A DNA stretch of 48,337 nucleotides from RUG100 sp034927505 (GTDB lineage Bacteria; Bacillota; Clostridia; Peptostreptococcales; Anaerovoracaceae), in assembly GCA_034927505.1 (NCBI GenBank), contig JAYFPY010000009.1:1-48337 (forward strand). Reading direction: 5' to 3'. Within the stretch, counting starts at the first letter, position 1; every line of letters starts with the position of its first letter. Position numbers and translations under genes: made by a program. The notes under the pieces were generated by a model. It made no database searches. It was given only the letters and a program-made list of their open reading frames with translations, and was not told the DNA's origin. Shown here in pieces: positions 17,731-26,270 of the stretch.

Positions 17731-18373
17731 GTTTGTTCGGATGCTGCTGATGCACACCCGGGAATGTTCAAACAGTGAAATAATACTGATAGTGGGAATG
17801 ATGATCGCGGCTTATTTTGTCGGCAACATTTCCCCGGCGACTTTGATCGCAAGAGCAAAAGGGATAAACATAAAGGAAGAAGGCAGCGGAAATGCAGGCA
17901 CTACTAACGCAACGAGGGTGCTAGGCAAAAAAGCGGGAGCTACGACTCTGGTCATAGATGTGGCAAAGGGGATGCTGGTGGTGCTGGCAGGAAGACTGGC
18001 GGCAGGTGACATAGGGGGGATGGCAATGGCGATCCCGGTGCTGCTGGGACATATCTGGCCGGTATGTTTCAGGTTCAAAGGCGGCAAAGGCGTCGCTACA
18101 GCTTTCGGAGTGATGCTGATGCTGGACCCGCGGATAGGAGTCACTGCGCTGATCATTGTAGTGCTGGGCGTACTGATCGGCAGAAGGATGTCGGTGGGAT
18201 CGGTAGTGGGATGTATCGCACTGCCATTTATAACATGGTATTTCATGCCGGAATTTCTGGCAGACAGTATAGTGATGGCAGCACTGGTCCTGTTCAAACA
18301 CAGAACCAATATAGTTCGCCTGGCAAAAGGCGAGGAAGATAAAATCAGTTTTGATAAGTTAAGGAGCAAATAA
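17723..18373 (+). CDS. plsY: glycerol-3-phosphate acyltransferase PlsY
   Basis: PlsY is the integral membrane enzyme that moves the acyl group from acyl-phosphate (made by PlsX) to glycerol-3-phosphate. Family motifs are intact: GNISPATLIARAKG, then GSGNAGTTNATRVLG and FRFKGGKGVATAFGV, within five hydrophobic segments. The ATG at 17723 follows AAAAGGAAG and overlaps the der stop; an in-frame GTG at 17711 is also possible. Relative to typical PlsY there are about 20 extra N-terminal residues before the first helix. Its stop overlaps the gpsA start as TAATG. With PlsX, GpsA and the lipid kinase it completes a phospholipid entry module in this operon. Confidence 0.95.
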   Translation: MYEFVRMLLMHTRECSNSEIILIVGMMIAAYFVGNISPATLIARAKGINIKEEGSGNAGTTNATRVLGKKAGATTLVIDVAKGMLVVLAGRLAAGDIGGMAMAIPVLLGHIWPVCFRFKGGKGVATAFGVMLMLDPRIGVTALIIVVLGVLIGRRMSVGSVVGCIALPFITWYFMPEFLADSIVMAALVLFKHRTNIVRLAKGEEDKISFDKLRSK

Positions 18374-19368
18374 TGAAAAAGATAGGAGTAATCGGAGCAG
18401 GAAGCTGGGGCACCGCTCTGGCGATCACTTTGGCGAACAAAGGCCACGATGTAAAGATCTGGGACATCGACAAGGATCATCTGAAGGAGCTGACTGAAAA
18501 GAGAGAGAATGTCAAGTATCTGCCGGGGATCGAATTTCCGGACAGACTGACGGCAGCGGATACTGTGGAGGAAGCTCTGTCAGGAGCGGACATCGCTCTG
18601 TTCTCTGCACCGGCTCAGTATTTCAGAGGCGCTTTTGAAGGCGCTCTCCCGTTCATCAAAGATGATATGGTCATTGTGAATGTGGCAAAGGGGATCGAAC
18701 AGAAGACATTGAAGAGGATGTCGGAGATTGCCTACGAGATCAAACCGGATCTGAAATATGTGGTCCTCTCCGGACCGTCTCATGCTGAAGAGGTGGGAAG
18801 ACTGCTTCCGACTACAGTTGCTGTGGGCAGCCGCGAAAGAGAAAATGCAGAATACATCCAGGATGTATTCATGACTGAGCGGTTCAGGATCTACACCTGC
18901 GATGACGTGGTAGGCATGGAACTGGGCGGATCGCTGAAAAACATCATAGCTCTGGGAGCCGGGATCACCGACGGACTGGGATTCGGCGACAACGCCAAAG
19001 CAGCGCTGATGACCAGGGGACTGGCTGAGATCTCCAGACTGGGCGTGGCACTGGGAGCGCAGCCTGCGACTTTTGCCGGACTGGCGGGAGTGGGCGACCT
19101 GATAGTGACCTGCACCAGTATGCATTCCAGAAACAGAAGATGCGGGATCATGATCGGCGAAGGAATGGATCCTAAGGAAGCCACAAAAAAAGTCGGAATG
19201 GTAGTTGAAGGCATGTTCACTACGGAAGCCGCTTATGAGCTGGCTAAAAAGGTCCACGTGGAGATGCCTATCACAGAGCATATTTATAAAGTCATCAACG
19301 GCCAGATCAAAGCTGTGGATGCTGTGGATATTCTGATGGGCAGAGACAGGCGACATGAACAGGACTAA
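18373..19368 (+). CDS. gpsA: glycerol-3-phosphate dehydrogenase [NAD(P)+]
   Basis: GpsA reduces dihydroxyacetone phosphate to glycerol-3-phosphate, the backbone for phospholipids. The 331-residue protein begins with the Rossmann motif VIGAGSWGTALAITLANKGH. The substrate and catalytic region follows: LSGPSHAEEV near 137, GGSLKNIIALGAGITDGLGF near 185, and NAKAALMTRGLAEISRLG near 207. The AAGGAG ribosome site lies in the end of plsY. It provides the substrate of PlsY, its upstream neighbour, and overlaps miaB by 14 bases. Confidence 0.97.
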   Translation: MKKIGVIGAGSWGTALAITLANKGHDVKIWDIDKDHLKELTEKRENVKYLPGIEFPDRLTAADTVEEALSGADIALFSAPAQYFRGAFEGALPFIKDDMVIVNVAKGIEQKTLKRMSEIAYEIKPDLKYVVLSGPSHAEEVGRLLPTTVAVGSRERENAEYIQDVFMTERFRIYTCDDVVGMELGGSLKNIIALGAGITDGLGFGDNAKAALMTRGLAEISRLGVALGAQPATFAGLAGVGDLIVTCTSMHSRNRRCGIMIGEGMDPKEATKKVGMVVEGMFTTEAAYELAKKVHVEMPITEHIYKVINGQIKAVDAVDILMGRDRRHEQD

Positions 19369-20686
19369 GTCTTTTCACATACAGACATTCGGGTGTCAGA
19401 TGAACGAAAGGGATTCCGAGACTCTGGCCGGGATGCTCGTCGAGATGGGATACGTCCCTGCGGGAAAAAGAGAAGATGCGCAGGTGGCGATCATAAATAC
19501 ATGCAGTGTGAGAGAACACGCAGACGAACGTTTTTTTGGAACATTGGGGCAGCTGAAAAAGATAAAAGAAAGCCGCCCCGATTTTGTTGTATGCATATGC
19601 GGATGCATGATGCAGCAGCAGCATGTAATAGACAAGGTGAAATCCAGCTACCCATGGGTGGATATTATTTTCGGCACTCACAACATCCATCGTTTTCCGG
19701 ACCTGCTGGAAAAGACAGTAACGGAAAAGGAAAAACAGACAGAGATTTGGCCCGGCGGCGGCGAGGTCGTGGAGGGGCTTCCTTCGAAGAGGCTCTACAG
19801 ACACAAGGCTTTCGTCAATATAATGTACGGCTGCAACAATTTCTGCACATACTGCATCGTGCCCTATACGAGAGGGCGGGAGCGGAGCCGGACGCCGGAA
19901 GCTGTGATGGATGAAATAAGAAACCTTGCGGCAGACGGCGTCAAAGAGATCACGCTGCTGGGGCAGAATGTCAATTCATACAGGGGAGGCGGCGGCAGAG
20001 ATTTTGCAGATCTGCTGTACATGATAGATGAGGTGGACGGGATCGACAGAGTCCGTTTTATGACGTCTCACCCAAAGGATATTTCCGACAGGCTGATACA
20101 GGCTTATGCGGACTGCGACAGTCTGTGCAGCCACATCCATCTGCCGGTCCAGTCGGGCAGCGACGATGTGCTGGCCCGCATGAACAGAAAGTACACGGCG
20201 GCAGATTATCTGACGATCATAGAAAAGCTGCGAAAAGCCAGACCGGATATCGCTGTCACGACTGATATAATAGTCGGCTTTCCCGGGGAGACTGAAGAGG
20301 ATTTCCGGAAGACTCTTTCGCTGTGCGAAAAGGTTGGATTCGATTCGGCTTTCACTTTCATTTATTCTGTGAGGAAGGGTACTCCGGCAGAGGAATTCAG
20401 CGATCAGATTCCCGAATTCTTGAAACATGAAAGGTTCAACAGACTGGTGGAGATCATCAATAAAAGCTCTGCGGAAAAGAACAAAGCCCGCGAAGGAAAA
20501 ATCGAAAAAGTACTGGCAGACGGGCCGAGCAAGTCGGATGAGACCGTGCTGACGGGCAGGACTGAAGGGTTCAAACCGGTTAATTTTCAAGGTGGTAACA
20601 ATCTTGTGGGAACCATTCTCGACGTGGAAATCACCGAAGGCAAAACCTTCAGCCTGCAGGGTCGGATAAGACAGCAAGAAAGTTAA
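19355..20686 (+). CDS. miaB: tRNA-2-methylthio-N6-dimethylallyladenosine synthase MiaB
   Basis: MiaB is a radical SAM methylthiotransferase that modifies A37 of tRNAs reading UNN codons. The 443-residue protein has the N-terminal UPF0004 domain with its three cluster cysteines (FGCQMNERDS, NTCSVREHA, CGCMMQ), the radical SAM CxxxCxxC in CNNFCTYCIVPYTRGRERSR near residue 157, and a C-terminal TRAM domain ending LQGRIRQ. All cluster cysteines are present. It is the last gene of the T-box operon; no strong terminator is visible before the hydrogenase promoter 32 bases on. Confidence 0.96.
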   Translation: MNRTKSFHIQTFGCQMNERDSETLAGMLVEMGYVPAGKREDAQVAIINTCSVREHADERFFGTLGQLKKIKESRPDFVVCICGCMMQQQHVIDKVKSSYPWVDIIFGTHNIHRFPDLLEKTVTEKEKQTEIWPGGGEVVEGLPSKRLYRHKAFVNIMYGCNNFCTYCIVPYTRGRERSRTPEAVMDEIRNLAADGVKEITLLGQNVNSYRGGGGRDFADLLYMIDEVDGIDRVRFMTSHPKDISDRLIQAYADCDSLCSHIHLPVQSGSDDVLARMNRKYTAADYLTIIEKLRKARPDIAVTTDIIVGFPGETEEDFRKTLSLCEKVGFDSAFTFIYSVRKGTPAEEFSDQIPEFLKHERFNRLVEIINKSSAEKNKAREGKIEKVLADGPSKSDETVLTGRTEGFKPVNFQGGNNLVGTILDVEITEGKTFSLQGRIRQQES

Positions 20687-20717
20687 TAATCAGAAATTTC
20701 AATATATACTATTTCGC

Positions 20718-20746
20718 TTGTTTTATAACATTCATATATATATAAT
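20718..20746 (+). promoter_or_regulatory. sigma-A promoter of the ech operon
   Basis: TTGTTT (20718-20723), 17 bases, then TATAAT (20741-20746). The predicted start of transcription is near 20753, about 40 bases before echA. Confidence 0.75.
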
Positions 20747-20750
20747 GATA

Positions 20751-20765
20751 TTGTGTCATACACAA
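20751..20765. promoter_or_regulatory. inverted repeat over the ech transcription start, candidate operator
   Basis: TTGTGT and ACACAA are separated by CAT, a perfect six-base inverted repeat beginning four bases after the -10 box. The position fits a repressor site. The half-site recalls TTGTGA of redox regulators such as Rex, but the 15-base span differs from the 18-base Rex operator, so the regulator is unknown. Confidence 0.45.
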
Positions 20766-20793
20766 CAAATAATTATCATTTTAGGAGGATTAA

Positions 20794-22734
20794 ATGAGCA
20801 CTATTATTTTTCTAATCATTTTTCCGATAATAATCGGCTTAGCTCTTTTGATACTCAAAACAGATGCAGCAAGGGATATAATCGTCAAGATATCAGCAGC
20901 GGTGATCGCAGCGGTATCGATTTTTCTCGTTGTACAGAATTTCGGTGATGGAGGCCAGTATTTCAAGGTCGCACACGCTGAAACAATAGGACAATGCATG
21001 ATGTATATCGAGATAGCACTTGCTATCATGATCATTGTTCTCGGTATCATGCACAAAAGATACCTGGCACCTGTTTTTGCTATCATCCAGACGCCATTAA
21101 TGGTATGGTTCGAGCTTACCAAGGGTCACGGGATCGACGTCTCATACAATATGTATATAGACAGACTTTCTATGATCATGGTACTGATCATCGGAATCAT
21201 CGGAACACTTATCGCAGTCTATGCACTGGGATATATGAAAGATGACAAAAAGCACCGCAAAGACGGTGAACCTGACAGAAGGCCTTGGTTCTTCTGTGTT
21301 ATGTTTATTTTCCTTGGAGCAATGAACGGACTGGTTATGTCAAACAACCTGATCTGGCTCTATTTCTTCTGGGAGATCACTTCGCTGGCTTCCTTCTTCC
21401 TCATCGGCTACAACGGCCTTTGTCACAAGAAGAAAAACGAAGACAAAATCGCAACAAGAAACGCTTTCAGAGCATTGGTGATGAACCTTGCCGGCGGTCT
21501 TGGATTTGTGATCGCAATCATAATTCTCGGTACCAGCTATGGTACTGTAGAACTGTCGACTATGCTGACCATAGGAGCTATGGGATACAGCGTGGTGGCG
21601 CCTGCCGTATTCCTGGTTTTCGCCGGGATCACAAAGGCAGCTCAGATGCCGTTCGACAGCTGGCTCCTCGGAGCTATGGTAGCACCTACGCCTACATCTG
21701 CTTTGCTCCATTCATCAACAATGGTAAAAGCAGGCGTGTTCCTGATCATTAAACTGGCTCCGGTCCTTGGATGGAACGTTGCCGGGGTCATGGCCATGAT
21801 GGTCGGAGGTATTACTTTCCTTATGGCTTCCTTTGCAGCCATATCTCAAACCAATGCAAAGAGAGTTCTGGCTTACTCGACTATCGCCAATCTTGGACTG
21901 ATAGTTGCCTGCGGCGGCGTAGGCAGTGCGGGTGCGGTCTGGGCAGGTATCATGCTCATCGTATTCCATGCAGTGACCAAGGCTCTGCTGTTCCTCTGCG
22001 TAGGTACGGCCGAACATCAGATCGGCAGTCGAAACATAGAGGATATGGATGGACTGTTCGAGCGTTTGCCGAGACTGGCGCGCTGCATGCTGGTAGGTAT
22101 CGCGGGAATGTTCCTGGCACCTTTCGGAATGCTGATCGCAAAATGGGCAACGATGGTTTCGTTCATAGATTCAAAGAACATCATCCTGGTAGTCATAATC
22201 TGTTTCGGATCGGCTGCGACTGCATTCTACTGGACCAAGTGGATGGGCAAGCTGTCTGCAACTATGGCAGGTCAGGAAAACATACAGAACAAGATACACG
22301 GCGAAGAGACTTTCGTGCATATGGTGCTGACAATACTGACAGTTGTCATATGTCTGGGATTCCCGATTATGTCAGCTTATATGATCGTGCCGTATCTCTC
22401 GGTCAGCTTCGGCACAGTGAATGCTCTTGCATTGACGTCTAACAATATGACCATACTGTGCATAATGGTAGCCGTACTGGTGCTGTTGTTTGCTTTCGGA
22501 TTCGGAAAGACAAAGAAGAGGATCGTTCCTATATACATGTCAGGTGTGAACAAAGGCGATGACCTTACGTTTGAGAATGCTATGAAGCAGGATCAGGCAG
22601 TATCCCTGAGAAACTGGTATATGGACGGATATTTCAATGAAAACAGAATGAATGTCATCGGTGTTATTGTGACATCGGTCGTGATCGTTGTATCATGGGG
22701 CCTTGTGGTCGCTTCGTTGTTGGGAGGTATGTAA
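20794..22734 (+). CDS. echA: Ech-type hydrogenase subunit EchA (NuoL/antiporter-like)
   Basis: The 646-residue polytopic membrane protein is of the complex I NuoL/Mrp antiporter family. Family marks include the Glu-bearing helix IYFFWEITSLASFFLIGYN near residue 192, the lysine-bearing VFAGITKAAQMPFDSWLLGA near 277, and TPTSALLHSSTMVKAGVFLI near 299. EchA forms the ion-pumping arm of energy-converting hydrogenase, moving protons or sodium when ferredoxin electrons reduce protons. The ribosome site TTAGGAGGA precedes the ATG. It is first in an intact echABCDEF run; the length matches EchA rather than the longer NuoL. Confidence 0.93.
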   Translation: MSTIIFLIIFPIIIGLALLILKTDAARDIIVKISAAVIAAVSIFLVVQNFGDGGQYFKVAHAETIGQCMMYIEIALAIMIIVLGIMHKRYLAPVFAIIQTPLMVWFELTKGHGIDVSYNMYIDRLSMIMVLIIGIIGTLIAVYALGYMKDDKKHRKDGEPDRRPWFFCVMFIFLGAMNGLVMSNNLIWLYFFWEITSLASFFLIGYNGLCHKKKNEDKIATRNAFRALVMNLAGGLGFVIAIIILGTSYGTVELSTMLTIGAMGYSVVAPAVFLVFAGITKAAQMPFDSWLLGAMVAPTPTSALLHSSTMVKAGVFLIIKLAPVLGWNVAGVMAMMVGGITFLMASFAAISQTNAKRVLAYSTIANLGLIVACGGVGSAGAVWAGIMLIVFHAVTKALLFLCVGTAEHQIGSRNIEDMDGLFERLPRLARCMLVGIAGMFLAPFGMLIAKWATMVSFIDSKNIILVVIICFGSAATAFYWTKWMGKLSATMAGQENIQNKIHGEETFVHMVLTILTVVICLGFPIMSAYMIVPYLSVSFGTVNALALTSNNMTILCIMVAVLVLLFAFGFGKTKKRIVPIYMSGVNKGDDLTFENAMKQDQAVSLRNWYMDGYFNENRMNVIGVIVTSVVIVVSWGLVVASLLGGM

Positions 22735-22735
22735 A

Positions 22736-23599
22736 GTGATAAAGATAATAATATCGGTCGTTGCTTACGTAGTTCTGGCTCCGATCGTAGGCGGACTGCT
22801 GGCAGGTATAGACAGAAAAATAACGGCAAGGATGCAGGGTCGTGTAGGTCCTCCTATCGTTCAGCCGTTCTATGATTTTTTCAAACTGATAGAGAAGGAA
22901 GATATCACAGTCAACAGGATACAGGACTTCTATGTGCTGTGCTTCTTCATCTTCGTAGTTGTAACAGGAGGATTCTTCTTTGCAGGTGAAAGTCTGCTGC
23001 TGATAATGTTCACTCTGACTCTGGCCAGCGTGTTCCTGATCATTGCGGCTTTCTCGTCAAATTCCCCGTATTCACAGATAGGTGCGGAAAGAGAACTGCT
23101 TCAGATGCTGGCTTATGAGCCGATGGTTCTGATAGCCTGCGTGGGATTCTACATGTTCACAGGCAGCTTCCAGGTCAGCAAGATAATGGAAAGCGACAAC
23201 ATGTCGTTCCTTCCTATGATAGGACTGTTTATCGGATATGTATTTATTCTGACCATAAAGTTCAGAAAATCACCTTTTGACCTTTCTATGTCGCATCATG
23301 CGCATCAGGAACTGGTAAAAGGACTTACCACAGAATTCTCAGGAAAAACTATGGCACTGATCGAGATTTCTCACTGGTATGAAAATGTATTTTTACTCGC
23401 TATAGTGTTCCTGTTCTTCGTGAACGGAACTGTATGGGGAGCCGTTATTGGCGTAGTTGTTGCCCTGCTGGCATATTTCCTTGAAATATTCATCGACAAC
23501 AGCTTTGCAAGAATGAAGTGGAATGTTGCGCTCAATTCAGCATGGATAGTTGCTGTAGTTGCGGGTACAATAAACCTGTTCGTTCTGTTATTTATATAA
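22736..23599 (+). CDS. echB: Ech-type hydrogenase subunit EchB (NuoH-like)
   Basis: This membrane subunit anchors the hydrogenase module and corresponds to NuoH of complex I. The 287-residue protein starts at GTG 22736, one base after the echA stop, with GGGAGG eight bases upstream; the longer in-frame reading from 22688 lies inside echA. The diagnostic loop GGLLAGIDRKITARMQGRVG and PPIVQPFYDFFKLIEKED near residues 18-55 is intact, as is SPYSQIGAERELLQMLAYEP. About seven to eight hydrophobic segments follow. Confidence 0.94.
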   Translation: MIKIIISVVAYVVLAPIVGGLLAGIDRKITARMQGRVGPPIVQPFYDFFKLIEKEDITVNRIQDFYVLCFFIFVVVTGGFFFAGESLLLIMFTLTLASVFLIIAAFSSNSPYSQIGAERELLQMLAYEPMVLIACVGFYMFTGSFQVSKIMESDNMSFLPMIGLFIGYVFILTIKFRKSPFDLSMSHHAHQELVKGLTTEFSGKTMALIEISHWYENVFLLAIVFLFFVNGTVWGAVIGVVVALLAYFLEIFIDNSFARMKWNVALNSAWIVAVVAGTINLFVLLFI

Positions 23600-23611
23600 G
23601 GAGGCGATAGA

Positions 23612-24076
23612 ATGTCATATGTAGCAAAGTCACCATGGATAATCCATTATGACGGATCCAGCTGTAACGGTTGTGACATAGAAGTTCTGGCTTGCCTCAC
23701 ACCTATGTACGACGTTGAAAGATTCGGGATCATAAATACCGGGAATCCAAAACATGCAGATGTTTTCCTGGTTACCGGTTCTGTCAATGAACAGAATAAA
23801 GATGTAGTAAAGCAGATATATGATCAGATGCCTGAGCCGAAGGTAGTTGTTGCCATCGGGATATGCGCCAACAACGGCGGCATATTCAAAGAATGCTACA
23901 ACATACTTGGAGGTGTGGACACAGTCATCCCTGTAGACTGCTATGTGCCCGGCTGTGCAGCAAGACCGGAAGCCATCATAGATGGCGTTGTAAAAGGTCT
24001 TGGCGTGCTGGCTGAAAAGAGGGCCAGAATGGAGAAAGCCGTTCCGGCACCGGCAGAGGAGGAAAAAGCACAATGA
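23612..24076 (+). CDS. echC: Ech-type hydrogenase small subunit EchC (NuoB-like)
   Basis: EchC carries the proximal [4Fe-4S] cluster next to the NiFe site. The protein has 154 residues. Cluster ligands appear as SCNGCDIE (Cys18 and Cys21), GICANNG (Cys85) and VPGCAARPE (Cys115), the full set for this family. The C-terminal tail is Ala/Glu/Lys-rich and ends past the fold. An AGGAGG site precedes the ATG, and its stop overlaps echD by four bases. Confidence 0.95.
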   Translation: MSYVAKSPWIIHYDGSSCNGCDIEVLACLTPMYDVERFGIINTGNPKHADVFLVTGSVNEQNKDVVKQIYDQMPEPKVVVAIGICANNGGIFKECYNILGGVDTVIPVDCYVPGCAARPEAIIDGVVKGLGVLAEKRARMEKAVPAPAEEEKAQ

Positions 24077-24429
24077 GTGAAAAGAAATATATGATTCAGG
24101 ACATTCAGAATGTGACCGCTCCCGAACTGCTGAGCAGAGTCAGAAATCTTAAGGCTGACGGTTACAGGCTGGGACAGGCATGTGCAACTACGAAGGAAAA
24201 CGGATTTGAGATCCTGTATTCTTTCGACAAGGATCATGTGCTGTTGAATTTACGATTAGTTATCGGAGAAAACGAAGAAGTTGAAAGCGTAACAAAGGAA
24301 TACTGGCATGCGTTCATTTATGAAAACGAAATGCATGACCTGTTCGGGATCAAGTTCCTGCACAATGAGCTGGACTATAACGGACATTTCTTTACGGTTG
24401 CTGAAGAGACTCCTTGGAGAAAGAAATAG
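24073..24429 (+). CDS. echD: Ech-type hydrogenase subunit EchD (NuoC-like)
   Basis: The 118-residue protein is of the NuoC 30 kDa family in its short hydrogenase form. The typical end of the domain is seen: EYWHAFIYENEMHDLFGIKF followed by LHNELDYNGHFF, matching the family ER-x-x-(Y/D)-DLFG-x-x-F pattern. It is a structural partner of EchE. It has no cofactor ligands. The start overlaps the end of echC (ATGA), showing translational coupling. Confidence 0.92.
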   Translation: MSEKKYMIQDIQNVTAPELLSRVRNLKADGYRLGQACATTKENGFEILYSFDKDHVLLNLRLVIGENEEVESVTKEYWHAFIYENEMHDLFGIKFLHNELDYNGHFFTVAEETPWRKK

Positions 24430-24446
24430 AAAGGAAGGTAGAAACA

Positions 24447-25532
24447 ATGGGTAAAAGAACTATTATTCCTTTCGGACCACAGCATCCTGTTCTTCCTGAA
24501 CCGGTCCATCTGGATCTGGTGATCGAAGACGAAAAGGTGATCGAAGCCATCCCTTCAATTGGATTCATCCACAGAGGGCTGGAAAAACTGGTGGAAAAAA
24601 AGGAATATACCGAAATGGTATATGTAATCGAAAGGATCTGCGGGATATGCAGTTTCGGACACGGCTGGGGATATTGCACCGCCGTTGAAGGAGCGATGGA
24701 TATCAAGGTCCCTGAAAGAGCAGAATATCTGAGGACTATCTGGCATGAACTGTCAAGGATGCACTCGCATATGCTGTGGCTGGGACTGCTGGCAGACGGA
24801 TTCGGATTTGAGAGTCTGTTCCAGCATTGCTGGAGAGTCAGAGAGACCATTCTGGATCTCTTTGAAGAGACTACAGGCGGCAGGGTAATATTCTCAGTAT
24901 GCAAAGTGGGAGGACTCAGAAAAGACATCGACAACGAGACTCTCGCAAAAATGGTGAATACGCTCAACGGAATAAAGAAAGAGATCAAAGATCTGACAGA
25001 TGTATTTATGGATGATACTTCCGTAAAGAACAGACTGGTAGGTGTTGGAGTCCTTTCAAAAGAAGAAGCTATAGAACTGGGAGCAGTAGGCCCTATGGTA
25101 AGAGCTTCCGGGGTGGAACAGGACATGAGACTGAACGGCCACGGCGTTTACGACCAGCTGGACTTTGCTCCTGTCATCGCCACTGAAGGAGACTGCTACG
25201 CAAGATGCAAGGTCAGGATCGGAGAAATATTCCAGTCCATCGAGCTCATCGAAAAAGCAGTATCACAGATCCCGGACGGAGCCATCGAAGTTCCGGTAAA
25301 GGGAAATGTCACAGGCGAATTCGTTTCAAGGCTGGAGCAGCCGCGAGGAGAAGCTTTCTATTATGCCAAGGGCTTTGATGAAGGCACAAAATTCCTCGAG
25401 AGGATGCGAGTCAGGACACCGACCAACGCAAATATCCCTGCTATGGTAAAAACTCTACAGGGATGCGATCTGGCGGATGTGCCTATGCTCGTACTGACTA
25501 TTGACCCATGCATCAGTTGTACAGAAAGGTAG
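24447..25532 (+). CDS. echE: Ech-type NiFe hydrogenase large subunit EchE
   Basis: This is the catalytic subunit, 361 residues from the ATG at 24447, which has AGGAAGG upstream; the in-frame ATG at 24414 lies inside echD. Both NiFe ligand motifs are intact: RICGICSFGH (Cys65, Cys68) and the C-terminal DPCISCTER (Cys355, Cys358). This separates it from complex I NuoD and from Mrp-associated paralogues, which lack the cysteines. The protein ends right at the second motif, so there may be no C-terminal peptide to remove. It should evolve or take up H2 with ferredoxin. No hyp maturation genes are in the window. Confidence 0.97.
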   Translation: MGKRTIIPFGPQHPVLPEPVHLDLVIEDEKVIEAIPSIGFIHRGLEKLVEKKEYTEMVYVIERICGICSFGHGWGYCTAVEGAMDIKVPERAEYLRTIWHELSRMHSHMLWLGLLADGFGFESLFQHCWRVRETILDLFEETTGGRVIFSVCKVGGLRKDIDNETLAKMVNTLNGIKKEIKDLTDVFMDDTSVKNRLVGVGVLSKEEAIELGAVGPMVRASGVEQDMRLNGHGVYDQLDFAPVIATEGDCYARCKVRIGEIFQSIELIEKAVSQIPDGAIEVPVKGNVTGEFVSRLEQPRGEAFYYAKGFDEGTKFLERMRVRTPTNANIPAMVKTLQGCDLADVPMLVLTIDPCISCTER

Positions 25533-25541
25533 GTGAGAGTG

Positions 25542-26102
25542 ATGGCAACTTTTAAAATTGGAAAAGTCGTAATGAAAAGCTTGTTCAAAAAGCCAGCAAC
25601 TCTTATGTACCCGGTTATACCGAGAGAGTGGCAGGAAAGAACGAGAGGTCATATAGACATTGACGAAAAGAGCTGTATTTTGTGTGGTATATGCGGCAAG
25701 AAATGCCCTACTAATGCAATTACGGTGGATAAAAAGGCAAGAACATGGACTATCGAAAGAATGCAGTGCGTCCAGTGCGGATGCTGCGCAGAAGTGTGTC
25801 CAAAGAAATGTCTGGACATGGCTCCGGAATATACAGAACCGGGGACTGAAAAGGTCATCGATTCATTTGATATACCGCAGACCGAGAAGGCAGCTTCCGG
25901 CGGCGGAGCTGCGCCTTCGGGCGGAGAACTGAAGTGCAATGAAGAGGACTGCATCTATTGCGGAATATGTGCAAAGAACTGTCCTGTTTCGGCACTGGAA
26001 GTGGATCGAAAAGAAAAGGTATGGAAAGTGGACAAAGAAGCATGCGTTACCTGCGGGGTATGCGTGGAAAAATGTCCTAAGAAATGCCTGGTGATCGAAT
26101 AA
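25542..26102 (+). CDS. echF: EchF electron-transfer subunit with an added second ferredoxin domain
   Basis: EchF passes electrons from soluble ferredoxin to EchC. The start is the ATG at 25542, following AAGGTAGGTGAG. Residues 1-95 match standard NuoI-like EchF, with two [4Fe-4S] motifs (CILCGICGKKCP and CVQCGCCAEVCPKKC). A linker rich in Ala, Gly and Ser (AASGGGAAPSGGE) then leads to a second complete 2[4Fe-4S] ferredoxin domain (CIYCGICAKNCP and CVTCGVCVEKCPKKC). The total is 186 residues against roughly 120 for usual EchF. All 16 cluster cysteines are present. The extension looks like a tethered ferredoxin made by duplication. Confidence 0.93.
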   Translation: MATFKIGKVVMKSLFKKPATLMYPVIPREWQERTRGHIDIDEKSCILCGICGKKCPTNAITVDKKARTWTIERMQCVQCGCCAEVCPKKCLDMAPEYTEPGTEKVIDSFDIPQTEKAASGGGAAPSGGELKCNEEDCIYCGICAKNCPVSALEVDRKEKVWKVDKEACVTCGVCVEKCPKKCLVIE

Positions 26103-26150
26103 TCCGGACTGATCTGCAAAAGATCCAAAACCTAAAATGTTTTGATAGAG

Positions 26151-26186
26151 ACAGAGTCTTCCTTTCGGGAGGCTCTGTTTTACTTG
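26151..26186 (+). terminator. terminator of the ech operon
   Basis: ACAGAGTCTTCC and GGGAGGCTCTGT form a 12-pair stem (two or three G-T pairs) around a TTTC loop, followed by TTTACTTGTT. Confidence 0.85.
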
Positions 26187-26196
26187 TTATATGGGC

Positions 26197-26225
26197 TTGA
26201 CTTCGAGACCGGCATTGGTAATAAT
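26197..26225 (+). promoter_or_regulatory. probable promoter of fabZ
   Basis: TTGACT (26197-26202) is followed after 17 bases by AATAAT (26220-26225), or after 16 by TAATAA, about 45 bases before the fabZ start and just after the ech terminator. Confidence 0.55.
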
Positions 26226-26270
26226 CAAGATAGAAGAAGGAACGTTAAGGTCAGTCAGGAGGGAATCAAA

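Noticed and set aside
22688..22735. Earlier ATG start for echB
   Set aside because: It lies within the echA coding end; the GTG at 22736 has GGGAGG at the right distance and begins the family N-terminus.
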